A stretch of 64,000 bases of DNA. It comes from Herbiconiux oxytropis (GTDB taxonomy: Bacteria; Actinomycetota; Actinomycetes; Actinomycetales; Microbacteriaceae). Below are positions 36,309 to 44,833 of the stretch, piece after piece (position 1 is the first letter of the stretch; every line of letters begins with the position of its first letter). The stretch is taken from assembly GCF_024979315.1 (NCBI RefSeq), contig NZ_JANLCK010000005.1, positions 186,001 to 250,000 on the forward strand, in the 5' to 3' direction. A program made the position numbers and the translations under genes. Below the pieces are notes generated by a model, which was given only the letters and a program-made list of their open reading frames with translations, was not told the DNA's origin and did not search any database.

Positions 36309-37096
36309 GGATCGCCGTCGCCGGAGGCACCGGCACCGTGGGCCGCCACATCGTCGAGATCGCCCGCTCGCGTGATCATGAGGCCGTCGTGCTCTCCCGC
36401 TCCGAAGGCGTCGACCTGACGAACGGGGCCGAGCTCGCCTCCGCCCTCGCCGGCGTCGAGGTCGTGATCGATGCCGCCTCCACCGCCACGCAGTCGGCCG
36501 ACGAGTCGAGGGCGTTCTTCGGTGCGGTGACGACGAACCTGCTCACGGCCGGGGAGGCCACGGGGGTCGCACACCACATCGCGCTCTCGATCGTCGGCAG
36601 CGACCTCGCGCCGTTCGGCTACTACGCCGGCAAGGCCGAGCAGGAGAGGCTCGTGCGGGCCGGCCGCGTGCCGTGGACGATCCTCCGCGCCACCCAGTTC
36701 CACGAGTTCGCCGCGCAGATCCTCGGCCAGGTGAAGCTCGGCCCGGTCGGCCTCGTGCCGAAGATGGTCTCGCAGCCGGTCGCCGCCCGCGAGGTCGCCG
36801 AGCGCCTGGTCGACCTCGCCGAGCGCGACCCGGCCGGTCTCGCCGCCGACCTCGCCGGGCCCGAGGTGCTGCGCATGCGCGACATGGTGCGGGCCTACGC
36901 GGCGGCGACCGGCGACCGCGCCAACCCACCCGGCAGACCCGGCAGGCCAGGCAGACCCGGCCCGACCCTCGAGCTCCCGCTCCCCGGCGGCTTCGGCAAG
37001 GCGCTCCGCGACGGCACCATCCTGCCGGCCCCCGGTGCCGACCGCGGCACGCAGACCTTCGCCGAGTGGATCGCGGAGCCCCACGGCCGGCCCTAG
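36305..37096 (+). CDS. NmrA-like / atypical SDR NAD(P)-binding protein
   Basis: 263-aa atypical short-chain dehydrogenase with the motif GGTGTVG at residues 7-13 and no canonical YxxxK; a GYYAGK segment (Y107-K111 region) may take its place. Such proteins act as NAD(P)H sensors or reductases. It is translationally coupled to the TetR gene. An unusual collagen-like insert PGRPGRPGRPGP (about residues 212-223), encoded by near-repeats of CCCGGCAGA, interrupts the C-terminal part and is likely a repeat expansion in a surface loop. Confidence 0.82.
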   Translation: MRIAVAGGTGTVGRHIVEIARSRDHEAVVLSRSEGVDLTNGAELASALAGVEVVIDAASTATQSADESRAFFGAVTTNLLTAGEATGVAHHIALSIVGSDLAPFGYYAGKAEQERLVRAGRVPWTILRATQFHEFAAQILGQVKLGPVGLVPKMVSQPVAAREVAERLVDLAERDPAGLAADLAGPEVLRMRDMVRAYAAATGDRANPPGRPGRPGRPGPTLELPLPGGFGKALRDGTILPAPGADRGTQTFAEWIAEPHGRP

Positions 37097-37266
37097 AGCA
37101 CGCGCGGCCGCGGATCCCGGGCTCTACCCACGAGGATCTACGTCCCTTCCGGCCGATCCACCCGCCCGCCCCCGATCCGGACGCCCGCCGCCGCTAGCAT
37201 CGCGATGACGGATCGAGATCGGTGGCGAGACGGGGACGGCCTCGCACCAGAGCACCAGGGGGCACC

Positions 37267-39618
37267 ATGTCGGCATTCAGGCGCGCAACGGGATGGGGCG
37301 TCGCCGCAGTGCTCGTGGCGGTGTCGCTCTCGGCGGGACCGGCGTTCGCGGAGACAGCGGAAGCCGCGCCCGCACTCGCGCCCGCGCCCGTCGACCTCGC
37401 CATCGGCGTCACCCACGCCGAGAACCCGAGCGTGCCCGAGGGTGCCGCCTGGACAGAGCACTACTTCCCCTCCTCGGCCCCCTCGAACAACGGCGACCCC
37501 GTCGAGCTCCACGCCGACGTGCTCCGCCCCGCCGGCCTCGCAGCCGACGTGAAGACCCCGGTCATCATGTCGATCGGCCCCTACTTCTCGCACTCCGGCA
37601 TGAACTCCGACACGCATCCGCTGCACACCGGCCCTTCGGGCCGCTTCACCGACCTCATCGACGGCGCGGAGCTCATGGGGCGCGGCTACACCTTCGTCTA
37701 CGTCGACCTCCGCGGCTTCGGCGGCAGCACGGGCTGCACCGACTGGCTCGGCACGGGCGAGCAGGCCGACGTCGTGAGCGCGATCGAGTGGGCGGCCGCG
37801 CAACCCTGGTCGACGGGCTCGGTGGGCCTCTACGGCAAGTCCTACGACGGATCGACCGGCCTCGCGGGCATCAACGAGCAGCCCGAGGCCCTCAAGGCCG
37901 TCGTGGCGCAGGAGCCGGCGTGGAGCGGCTACGACTACCTCGTGACGAACGAGGTTCCGCGCACGAACCAGGTGGACACCCCGCTGGCGTACATCGGCAT
38001 CGCGGCCCTCCCCGGCGTCGATCGCGCCTACCAGCAGGACGGCTACGACATCCCCGCCGACACCTCCCGCTACCTCGAGAACGCGGCCTACGAGAAGACC
38101 CACCCGGAGTGCGCCGAGACACTGAAATCGGGAGCCCTGGCCATCGACCGTGCGAGCGACTTCTGGATCAACCGCGACGCGCCCTCGCACGTCGACGGCT
38201 CGACCGTGCCGCTGTTGTTCACGCAGGGCCTCACCGAGCAGAACACGAAGCCCGAGGGCATGCAGCGCTACCTGTCGAACCACGCGGGCGAGCAGCGCGG
38301 CTGGCTGGGCCCGTGGGATCACGTGCGCGGCAACGAGGTCGATGCCGAGGGTCGCCTGCAGATGGGCAGGGCCGGCTGGTTCGACGAGGTCACCGCGTTC
38401 TACGACGCGCACCTCGTGGAGCAGACGACCGAGATCACGACCGGCTTCGTCATCCAGGACAACTTCGGCCGGTGGCGGGCGCAGGACACCTGGGGAACGA
38501 CGGCGAAGACGGCGGTCGTACCCCTCCAGCCCGGCCGCTACCTCGACACGGGTCGCGGCATGGTCGACGACGATGGCGACGGCGGCGGCGAGCCCGGCAC
38601 GAATCCGAGCCCGAACCCGCTGCTCGCGGTGGCGGACGGCGAAGACGTCGACGCCCCGACCTCGACAGACGACTCGCTCGGCATCCTCTCCGTCTCGCAC
38701 CCCGTGCGCGCCGACACGCGGCTCACCGGCACTCCGGCCGTCGAGCTGCGCACGCAGGGCGCCGGCAACGCGTCGATCCAGCTGTGGGACGTCGCTCCCG
38801 ACCGAGCGAACGCGGTGACCATCAACAGCACCGTGTCCAAGCTCTCCGCCGACGGCGCCACGCGCTTCACGATGCTCGGCACCGACTGGACCCTGAAGGC
38901 CGGGCACCGCCTCGCCGTGACGGTCGGCACCATCGACTGGGGCTACTGGGTGCCCCAGCCGAGCGATGCCGAGGTCGTCGTCACGGGAGGTTCGGTGAGC
39001 ATCGCCGTCGAGACGACCACGGCGGATGTCGCCACCGAGGGCGCGCGTGCCCCCTACCTCGACCAGTACCTCCGCTATTTCACGTCGGAGAAGCCCTTCC
39101 CCGACTCCCCCGAGACCTTCACCCTGAGCGCCGCCCTCGGCAGCATCGGCACGGATGCCACGACGGTCGAGACCGGTTCGTCGTTCGTCGTGCTCGGTGC
39201 AGGTTACGACCCGGGCGCGCCCGTGACGGTGACCTGGCGGGGCGAGAGCCTCGCGACTCCCACGACGGATGCGTCGGGCGCGTTCAGCCTGACGGTCCCC
39301 GTCTCCGCATCGGCCGCGACCGGCACCGCCACGGTCACGGCGGTGGCGGAGGACGGCGGCCGCTCGGCGTTCGACGTCACGGTGGCGGCGGTCGTCCCGA
39401 CACCGACGCCCACGCCGCCGACGCCCACGCCGCCGTCACCCGCGCCGCCGTCACCCGCGCCTGTTCCGGCGGGATCGGGGTCGGCCACCGCGTCGCTTGC
39501 CGCGACCGGCCTCACCACGGAAGCTGTGCCGGCGATCGCGGCGGGCGCGGGCCTCGTCCTGCTCGCAGGCCTCGCGCTCGCGCTGCTCCGTCGCCGGGCT
39601 CGGCCCGCAGAGCGCTGA
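37267..39618 (+). CDS. Secreted S15/CocE-type peptidase or esterase with LAxTG sorting signal
   Basis: 783-aa exported hydrolase of the X-Pro dipeptidyl-peptidase/cocaine-esterase family. Signal peptide to about residue 36; catalytic serine in GKSYDGS near residue 192; late histidine in WDHVRG; C-terminal jelly-roll domain. After that come an Ig-like segment, a Thr/Pro linker (TPTPTPPTPTPPSPAPP) and a sorting tail LAATG, hydrophobic helix, RRRARPAER typical of class E sortase substrates. It is therefore probably anchored to peptidoglycan. ATG 37267 follows a GGGGG ribosome site. Convergent with the kinase-like gene, 13 bp apart. Confidence 0.87.
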   Translation: MSAFRRATGWGVAAVLVAVSLSAGPAFAETAEAAPALAPAPVDLAIGVTHAENPSVPEGAAWTEHYFPSSAPSNNGDPVELHADVLRPAGLAADVKTPVIMSIGPYFSHSGMNSDTHPLHTGPSGRFTDLIDGAELMGRGYTFVYVDLRGFGGSTGCTDWLGTGEQADVVSAIEWAAAQPWSTGSVGLYGKSYDGSTGLAGINEQPEALKAVVAQEPAWSGYDYLVTNEVPRTNQVDTPLAYIGIAALPGVDRAYQQDGYDIPADTSRYLENAAYEKTHPECAETLKSGALAIDRASDFWINRDAPSHVDGSTVPLLFTQGLTEQNTKPEGMQRYLSNHAGEQRGWLGPWDHVRGNEVDAEGRLQMGRAGWFDEVTAFYDAHLVEQTTEITTGFVIQDNFGRWRAQDTWGTTAKTAVVPLQPGRYLDTGRGMVDDDGDGGGEPGTNPSPNPLLAVADGEDVDAPTSTDDSLGILSVSHPVRADTRLTGTPAVELRTQGAGNASIQLWDVAPDRANAVTINSTVSKLSADGATRFTMLGTDWTLKAGHRLAVTVGTIDWGYWVPQPSDAEVVVTGGSVSIAVETTTADVATEGARAPYLDQYLRYFTSEKPFPDSPETFTLSAALGSIGTDATTVETGSSFVVLGAGYDPGAPVTVTWRGESLATPTTDASGAFSLTVPVSASAATGTATVTAVAEDGGRSAFDVTVAAVVPTPTPTPPTPTPPSPAPPSPAPVPAGSGSATASLAATGLTTEAVPAIAAGAGLVLLAGLALALLRRRARPAER

Positions 39619-39631
39619 TCGCGGTCGCTCC

Positions 39632-41215
39632 TCAGCTCCGCCGCTTCGGCGACGTGATGTCGCCCAGGAACTCCTCGAACGACGGGAACAGCTTCTCCCG
39701 CGACGCCCGCTCGGCCTCGACACCGATGCGCAGCACGTCGTGCAGCGGCAGCGCATCGGCGTCGAGCCGCTCGCGTGCCCTCGCGACGTGCTCGAACGGC
39801 GACCCGGCCCCGGCGGTCTCCCTCGAGATCGCCACGGCCGCTTCAAGCGGCTCGAGGTCGACCAGCACGCCCTGTGCCCCCAGCACTCCCGAGACGTCGG
39901 GGGCTGCGACCGCCACCTGTGCGGGAGCAGGCACGGGCAGCACGCGCACCTGATTCGACAGCGCCGCGGTCTCGCCGTGCTCGTTCGTCGCGCGCACGGC
40001 GATCCGGCCGCTCTGGCGCGCGGTGATCCGCTCGGTCACCACGCGGCCGCCGACCTCGCGCGTGATGTCGGCGCGTCCGGGCAGTTCGATCGTGAGCCGT
40101 CGGGCACCGGCGAGGCTCACGTCGAGTCGCACCTCGTCGCCCTCGGCCACGAGCGCGGGACTCACGACGACGCTCCGGATGACGGGGGGCGCGAGGTTCT
40201 CCACGATCACACCGCGCAGGTACTGGTACCACTCGGCGGCGCTCGGCCGCTTGGCGGGTTCGCCGCCGAGGGCGTCGGCGAGCATGAGGCGCCCCACCTC
40301 ATCGAGCACACCCAGCACCCGGTCCGCGTCCCTGCTCCGTTCGAGCCCGTCCCCGGAGGGGGCGAGCACGCGGAGGATCAGCAGCCCGAGCTTGTAGCGG
40401 TCGCTCGCGATGGTCTGCACCGACGGGGCGCGGGAACGGGAGGCATCCGCGGTGTCGTCATCCGGGCCCTCTGAGCTCTCGAGAGTCTCGGGTGCGGCCC
40501 ATCCGGCGCTGTTCCGCTGCAGCACGCGGTCGCGCTCGAAGGCGGCGCCTTCGCACCCCACCACGAAGGCTCGGGCGACGTCACCGTCGTCGGCGCTGTA
40601 CAGCAGAGAACGCTCCGACAGATCCCCGAACACGATCCCGCTCCGGTGCAGCATCTCGAGCAGCACGCACACCCGGGCGAGCACGGTGCACCGCGCTACG
40701 AGGTCGCGCTCGCCCACGCTCCCGGCGCCCACGCGCCGTGCGCGTTTCGGGGCGGAGACGAGCCATCGGGCGTTCCGAGCCGTCTTCCCCACGCCGGCGC
40801 CCTCGCCGTCGTCCGCGGTCGCGATGAAGTAGAACGGATGCGCCGCCAGCGGCACGAGGCATCCCACGACGTCGCCGCCCTCGTTCGCAACTCCGGCCAG
40901 CGGCCACGCGGCGACCCCGTCGAGCACGTCCCGCTCGCGTCTGCCGAGCCCCGCCCGCCATGCGGCGAGCTTCGCGACCTGCTCCGGATGCCAGTGCGCG
41001 GCGGCCCCTTCCCGCACCCGCACGAACGCCAGCCCGCCGTGATACCCGGGCACGGTGAACGCCTCGACCCGCTCCACCTCGGTCGCGGCCCCGCCTCCGA
41101 TCCGGCCCCGGGCGCCGAGGTCGCCCTCGAGCACGACCCGGAACGCACTGCCGAGGCTCGGACTGCTCACGATGGGCGCAGCCGACGCTCTCTCCACACC
41201 ATGGTTCTCCGACAC
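39632..41215 (-). CDS. Protein-kinase-like protein with C-terminal Ig-like domain
   Basis: 527-aa protein with a divergent protein-kinase fold: VFGDLSERSLL stands where HRDLxxxN is expected, APETL and SDRYKLGLLILRVL match the APE/D-x-Y-x-LG region, and PAKRPSAAEW matches the end of the C-lobe. The catalytic Asp-Leu pair is kept, but the glycine loop is unclear, so activity is doubtful. A beta-sandwich segment follows (about 330-430), then a helical tail. It may be an atypical kinase of the kind found with TerY-type proteins, but no such partner is visible. The GTG start lies 8 nt after a TAGTTT box (leaderless); a GTG at 41197 with GGAG is an alternative. Confidence 0.68.
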   Translation of the reverse strand: MSENHGVERASAAPIVSSPSLGSAFRVVLEGDLGARGRIGGGAATEVERVEAFTVPGYHGGLAFVRVREGAAAHWHPEQVAKLAAWRAGLGRRERDVLDGVAAWPLAGVANEGGDVVGCLVPLAAHPFYFIATADDGEGAGVGKTARNARWLVSAPKRARRVGAGSVGERDLVARCTVLARVCVLLEMLHRSGIVFGDLSERSLLYSADDGDVARAFVVGCEGAAFERDRVLQRNSAGWAAPETLESSEGPDDDTADASRSRAPSVQTIASDRYKLGLLILRVLAPSGDGLERSRDADRVLGVLDEVGRLMLADALGGEPAKRPSAAEWYQYLRGVIVENLAPPVIRSVVVSPALVAEGDEVRLDVSLAGARRLTIELPGRADITREVGGRVVTERITARQSGRIAVRATNEHGETAALSNQVRVLPVPAPAQVAVAAPDVSGVLGAQGVLVDLEPLEAAVAISRETAGAGSPFEHVARARERLDADALPLHDVLRIGVEAERASREKLFPSFEEFLGDITSPKRRS

Positions 41216-41251
41216 GAGGAGCGAAACTACCCCATCCCCCTCAGCGTTCCC
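41216..41251 (-). promoter_or_regulatory. Leaderless promoter of the kinase-like gene (shared element, copy 2)
   Basis: GGGAAC, 16-bp spacer, TAGTTT, 8 nt, GTG on the minus strand. Same geometry and nearly the same sequence as the element before the DUF4407 gene. Confidence 0.55.
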
Positions 41252-41488
41252 TGGAGCGCGCTGTTTCCGCCCGTCAGAGCCTCAACGATGCAGCGGCCGA
41301 GAGTGGGCGGCGGTCTAGTAGCTCCGGGATCGCGGTACTGCCTCTGATCCACTCAGCCAGACCCGGATCGATCAGTGCGGCGACCTCCACGATGTGCCGG
41401 TGAGACTCCCCGACCGGCAGCCGACACTATTCGACTTAAGGCCACGCAGTCCGCGCCCGCTAAGGGAATGCCCGCAAGCTCATTTTAG
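41252..41488. other. Intergenic region without recognisable gene
   Basis: The full gap between the divergent kinase-like and LLM genes is 312 bp. Outside the leaderless promoter on the left and the TTGAC/GTCAA element on the right, I see no coding frame of interest, no tRNA-like fold and no strong hairpin. Confidence 0.6.
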
Positions 41489-41500
41489 TTGACACGTCAA
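41489..41500. promoter_or_regulatory. Inverted repeat upstream of LLM gene, possible operator and -35
   Basis: TTGAC-AC-GTCAA, 28 bp before the ATG. The first six bases equal a consensus -35 (TTGACA), so a bound regulator would block the promoter. No regulator gene is adjacent. Confidence 0.45.
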
Positions 41501-41527
41501 TAAGAAGCTCGAGCAGAGGAGCATGTC

Positions 41528-42631
41528 ATGCCCACCACCCCCATCGAGTTCGGCCTGAACTCCTTCGGCGACGTCCCGACCGACGGCTCCCGCACCCTCT
41601 CCGACGCCGAGACCGTGCGCCTGGTCGTCGACGAGGCCAAGCAGGCCGAGGCGGTCGGGCTCGACGTCTTCAGCCTCGGCGAGCATTACCGCGAGGGCTA
41701 CGTCGACTCCGCCACCCCGGTGCTCCTCGCCGGCATCGCCACGGCGACCGAGCGCATCGGCCTCGGCACCGCCGTGACCGTGCTCAGCACCAACGACCCC
41801 GTACGCCTCTACAACGAGTTCTCCACCCTCGATGCTCTTTCGAACGGCCGCGCCCAGCTCGTGCTCGGCCGCGCCTCGCAGACGCAGTCGTTCCCCCTCT
41901 TCGGCTACAACCTCGAGGACTACGAGACCCTCTTCGAGGAGAAGCTCGACCTCTTCATGAAGCTCCAGCGCGAGATGCCGGTGACCTGGGAGGGCACCGT
42001 GCGCGCACCCCTCGTCGAGCAGACCCTTCACCCGACCATGCGCCCGGGCGGCATCCCCACCTGGATCGGCGTCGGCGGCAGCCCCAACTCCGTCATCCGC
42101 GCCGCCCGCTACGGCCTCCCCCTCATGCTCGCCATCATCGGCGGCGAGCCCCACCGATTCGCCGGCCACGTCGACCTCTACCACCGCGCCCTCGACCAGT
42201 TCGGCCTGCCCCGGCAGCCCGTGGGCCAGCACGCCCTCGGGCTCATCGCCGACACCGACGAGGAGGCCGCCGAGACCTGGTGGCGCTCGTGGGAGCCGCT
42301 CGTCACGCAGATGGGCCGTGAGCGCGGCTTCTACCCGCCCACTCGCGAGCGCTACGAGCTCGAACTCGGCACGGGTGCCCTCTTCGTGGGCTCGCCAGAG
42401 ACCGTCGCCCAGAAGATCGTGCGCATGACCCAGGAGCTCCAGATCAGCCGCTTCGACCTCAAGTACGACATCGGCGGCCTCCCGGTCGACGCCCGCGCCC
42501 GCACCATCGAGCTCTTCGGCACGAAGGTCGCACCCCGAGTGCGGGAGCTCCTCGCCGCCGAGGGCGATGAGGCACACCACGACGACCACGACTCCCACGA
42601 CCTGTACCGGATCGGATCGACCCATGCCTGA
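41528..42631 (+). CDS. LLM-class oxidoreductase (luciferase-like, SP_0267/Atu2307 type)
   Basis: 367-aa luciferase-superfamily flavoprotein, different from the two island monooxygenases: FGLNSFGDV at the N-terminus, FSLGEHYREGYVDSATPVLLAGIA, and TWIGVGGSPNSV. GGAG sits 6 nt before the ATG. The tail is rich in His/Asp (HHDDHDSHD) and may bind metal. It overlaps the NAD-binding gene downstream by 8 bp, and these two genes often pair in actinobacteria. Flavin or F420 use cannot be told from sequence. Confidence 0.87.
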   Translation: MPTTPIEFGLNSFGDVPTDGSRTLSDAETVRLVVDEAKQAEAVGLDVFSLGEHYREGYVDSATPVLLAGIATATERIGLGTAVTVLSTNDPVRLYNEFSTLDALSNGRAQLVLGRASQTQSFPLFGYNLEDYETLFEEKLDLFMKLQREMPVTWEGTVRAPLVEQTLHPTMRPGGIPTWIGVGGSPNSVIRAARYGLPLMLAIIGGEPHRFAGHVDLYHRALDQFGLPRQPVGQHALGLIADTDEEAAETWWRSWEPLVTQMGRERGFYPPTRERYELELGTGALFVGSPETVAQKIVRMTQELQISRFDLKYDIGGLPVDARARTIELFGTKVAPRVRELLAAEGDEAHHDDHDSHDLYRIGSTHA

Positions 42632-43355
42632 CACCCAGCCCGACCAGCCTGCCGGGCCCACGCCCGCCCTCCCCACCATCGGCATCCTCGGCGCCGGCAA
42701 GGTCGGCACAGTCCTCAGCCGCCTCCTCCTCGCCGCCGGCCACCCCGTGCTCATCTCCGGCTCCGGCGACCCCGCGAAGATCGCCCTCATCATCGACGTC
42801 CTGGCCCCGGGCGCCGTCCCGATGACCTCCGAGGAGGTGGCCCGCGAGGCCGACATCGTCATCCTCGCGCTCCCCCTCGGCAAGTACCGCACCATCCCCG
42901 CCGATGCGCTCGCCGGCAAGCTCGTGATCGACGCCATGAACTACTGGTGGGAGATCGACGGCCACCGCGCCGACCTCAGCGACCCTCGCACCTCCACGAG
43001 CGAACTCATCCAGTCGTTCCTCCCCGCCTCCCGCGTGGTGAAGGCCTTCAACCACATGGGCTACCACGACCTCGACGAGGGTCCCCGCCCCGAGGGCGCC
43101 CCGGGTCGCAAGGCGATCGGCATCGCGGGAGACGACGCCCCCGACCTCGCCGCCGCCGCCGCTCTCGTGAACGCCGCCGGCTTCGATCCGGTGCCCGTCG
43201 GCACCCTCCGCGACAGCATCCTCCTCGAGCCCGGCAGCGAGCTCTTCGGCGCCAACCTCCCGGCCGAGGGCGTGCAGGATGCGGCAGCCCGCTTCCCTGA
43301 GACCGAGCGCGGCCGCGAGGTGGCGGCGGCGCGTGCCGACGAGGACGCAGCCTGA
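42624..43355 (+). CDS. NAD(P)-binding protein, F420-dependent-NADP-reductase-like
   Basis: 243-aa Rossmann protein with GILGAGKVGTVLSRLL near residue 20 and the domain shape of the NADP oxidoreductase coenzyme F420-dependent family (ADIVILALPLGKY, LVIDAMNYWWEI, VVKAFNHMGYHDL). It may supply reducing equivalents to the preceding luciferase-like protein. ATG 42624 lies inside the upstream gene's last codons, giving an 8-bp overlap. Confidence 0.85.
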   Translation: MPDTQPDQPAGPTPALPTIGILGAGKVGTVLSRLLLAAGHPVLISGSGDPAKIALIIDVLAPGAVPMTSEEVAREADIVILALPLGKYRTIPADALAGKLVIDAMNYWWEIDGHRADLSDPRTSTSELIQSFLPASRVVKAFNHMGYHDLDEGPRPEGAPGRKAIGIAGDDAPDLAAAAALVNAAGFDPVPVGTLRDSILLEPGSELFGANLPAEGVQDAAARFPETERGREVAAARADEDAA

Positions 43356-43366
43356 CGGACGAAACG

Positions 43367-43386
43367 ACGAGAACGTATATACTCGT
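43367..43386. promoter_or_regulatory. Toxin-antitoxin promoter/operator
   Basis: Inverted repeat ACGAG-n10-CTCGT whose spacer holds a TATACT -10 box; AGGAGG then lies 4 nt before the antitoxin ATG. Suits antitoxin autoregulation. Confidence 0.6.
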
Positions 43387-43414
43387 TTCCAGTCTCGATA
43401 TACCAGGAGGATCG

Positions 43415-43630
43415 ATGCCCAGCGCCAAGACGAAGAAGCTCATCGGCTTCACCGAGGAGCAGGTGGCCGCGATCAACACCCTCGCGACGCGCCAGGGCAC
43501 GACGTTCACGGCGATCGTGTCCGAGGCGGTCGACGAGTACGCGTCCGTGCGCACCAACGCCATGGACCAGATCCTCGACCGCCTCCTGACCGAGCACGGC
43601 GACATCATCGATCGCCTCTCCCGTACGTGA
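43415..43630 (+). CDS. Small antitoxin, ribbon-helix-helix-like
   Basis: 71-aa basic-then-helical protein (KTKKLIGFTEEQVAAINTL...TFTAIVSEAVDEYASV) resembling CopG/RHH antitoxins. AGGAGG precedes the ATG. The stop overlaps the Doc start (GTGA), the standard antitoxin-first arrangement. It should neutralise the Doc toxin through its C-terminus and repress the operon through the ACGAG/CTCGT site. Confidence 0.75.
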   Translation: MPSAKTKKLIGFTEEQVAAINTLATRQGTTFTAIVSEAVDEYASVRTNAMDQILDRLLTEHGDIIDRLSRT

Positions 43631-44022
43631 GCGTCGCGGTCGTCACCTTTCCCGAGGCACTCCACATCATCGGCCGTCTCTTCGGCACCGACCAGCCCGA
43701 GCAGCGGGTGCGCGACTCCGCATTGCTGCTCTCGGCTCTGGATCGGCAGTCGGCCTCGATGTTCGGCCAGGAGGCCTACCCGGGCATCCACCACAAGGCG
43801 GCAGCCCTCCTCCACGGGCTGACGAAGAACCACGCTCTCTTCGACGGCAACAAGCGCCTCGCACTCGTGACCACGCTCTATCTCTACGCCAAGAACGGCT
43901 ACTGGAACACGACCGACATCGAAGCGGAGTACGAGTTCATGCTCGCCGTGGCGTCGAACGAGATCGAGTCCATCGACGAGATCGCAGCGTGGCTGAGCGC
44001 TCGCTTCCGACTGGCGGAATGA
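43627..44022 (+). CDS. doc: Doc-type Fic-fold toxin
   Basis: 131-aa death-on-curing family toxin with the Fic-fold active-site motif HALFDGNKR (69-77). P1 Doc phosphorylates elongation factor Tu and stops translation; this protein is expected to do the same. GTG start at 43627 overlaps the antitoxin stop. Length and motif are intact, so the toxin looks functional. Confidence 0.87.
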   Translation: MSVAVVTFPEALHIIGRLFGTDQPEQRVRDSALLLSALDRQSASMFGQEAYPGIHHKAAALLHGLTKNHALFDGNKRLALVTTLYLYAKNGYWNTTDIEAEYEFMLAVASNEIESIDEIAAWLSARFRLAE

Positions 44023-44023
44023 A

Positions 44024-44045
44024 CGAGACAGCCGGTGCGGTCTCG
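44024..44045. terminator. Possible weak terminator between convergent genes
   Basis: 6-bp stem CGAGAC/GTCTCG with a 10-nt loop and no T tract, in the 34-bp gap between doc and the CbiX-like gene. Confidence 0.35.
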
Positions 44046-44056
44046 CTGCGCACGAA

Positions 44057-44833
44057 CTAACCGACACTCATGGTCGCCTGCGGTGAGATCTCAGTACCGG
44101 CCGACACGATCGCGAGCGACCAGCTGCGCCGCTGATCGAGGTACCGGTCGACCACGATGTCGACGAGCTCCGGCGCCGGCGGCTCGACGCCGTCCAGCAA
44201 GGGGCGCGTGGTGAGGTCGCCGCCCGCCGCCGCCACCCGGTCCGAGAAGTGCCCGGGGGCGAGGTGGTAGTTGGCCACCACCACCCGGCCGGCCGGCAGC
44301 AGCTCGCGCCGAGCCGACGCCACCGCGGAACGGAGCTCGGGCTGCGCCGCCGAGACGAAGCCGAGCGTGACCGGGTTGCCGATCTGCGCGGCCAGGAGTC
44401 GTCGCATCCGCTCGCAGTCGGCCACGGCACGCGGATCGGTCGACCCCGCCGCCGCGAGCACCACGCTGTCGGCCGGTGCCAGACCCGCCTCGGCGAGACG
44501 CCGGGCCAGCAGCTCCGCAAGCCGCACGTCGGGCCCGAGCGCCGGTGTGGCCGCGGCGGGGATGCGCAGTCGGGCCTCGGCGACGGCCTCGGCGAGATCG
44601 ACGTACACGTGGAAGCCCGCCGAGAGCAGCAGCGGCACCACGATCGCCGCCGAGTCGTCGGCGATGGCGTCGAGCGTGGTGGTGACATCCGGTTGCTGCA
44701 CGTCGACGTGGCAGCCGTGCACGCCCACCCGCGGCAGCGCCTCGGCGACGGTGGCCACCAGCTGCGCGACCGCGGCCTGGCCGAGCATCGACGACGTGCC
44801 GTGCGACGCGAGGACGAGCTGCGGCGTGGTCAC
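44057..44833 (-). CDS. CbiX/SirB-family sirohydrochlorin chelatase-like protein
   Basis: 258-aa two-domain chelatase of the CbiX family. The N-terminal LASHGT and the GFHVYVDL segment (His/Asp) and the second-half NYHLAPGHF motif carry candidate metal and substrate ligands. Together with the methyltransferase at 48058 it would make siroheme, the cofactor of NirB, by inserting Fe2+ into sirohydrochlorin. GTG start overlaps the nirD stop (GTGA). Confidence 0.83.
   Translation of the reverse strand: MTTPQLVLASHGTSSMLGQAAVAQLVATVAEALPRVGVHGCHVDVQQPDVTTTLDAIADDSAAIVVPLLLSAGFHVYVDLAEAVAEARLRIPAAATPALGPDVRLAELLARRLAEAGLAPADSVVLAAAGSTDPRAVADCERMRRLLAAQIGNPVTLGFVSAAQPELRSAVASARRELLPAGRVVVANYHLAPGHFSDRVAAAGGDLTTRPLLDGVEPPAPELVDIVVDRYLDQRRSWSLAIVSAGTEISPQATMSVG

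Noticed and set aside
39400-39475. Repeated ACGCCCACGCCGCC units as a tandem DNA repeat or CRISPR-like array
   Set aside because: They simply encode the Thr/Pro linker before the sorting signal.
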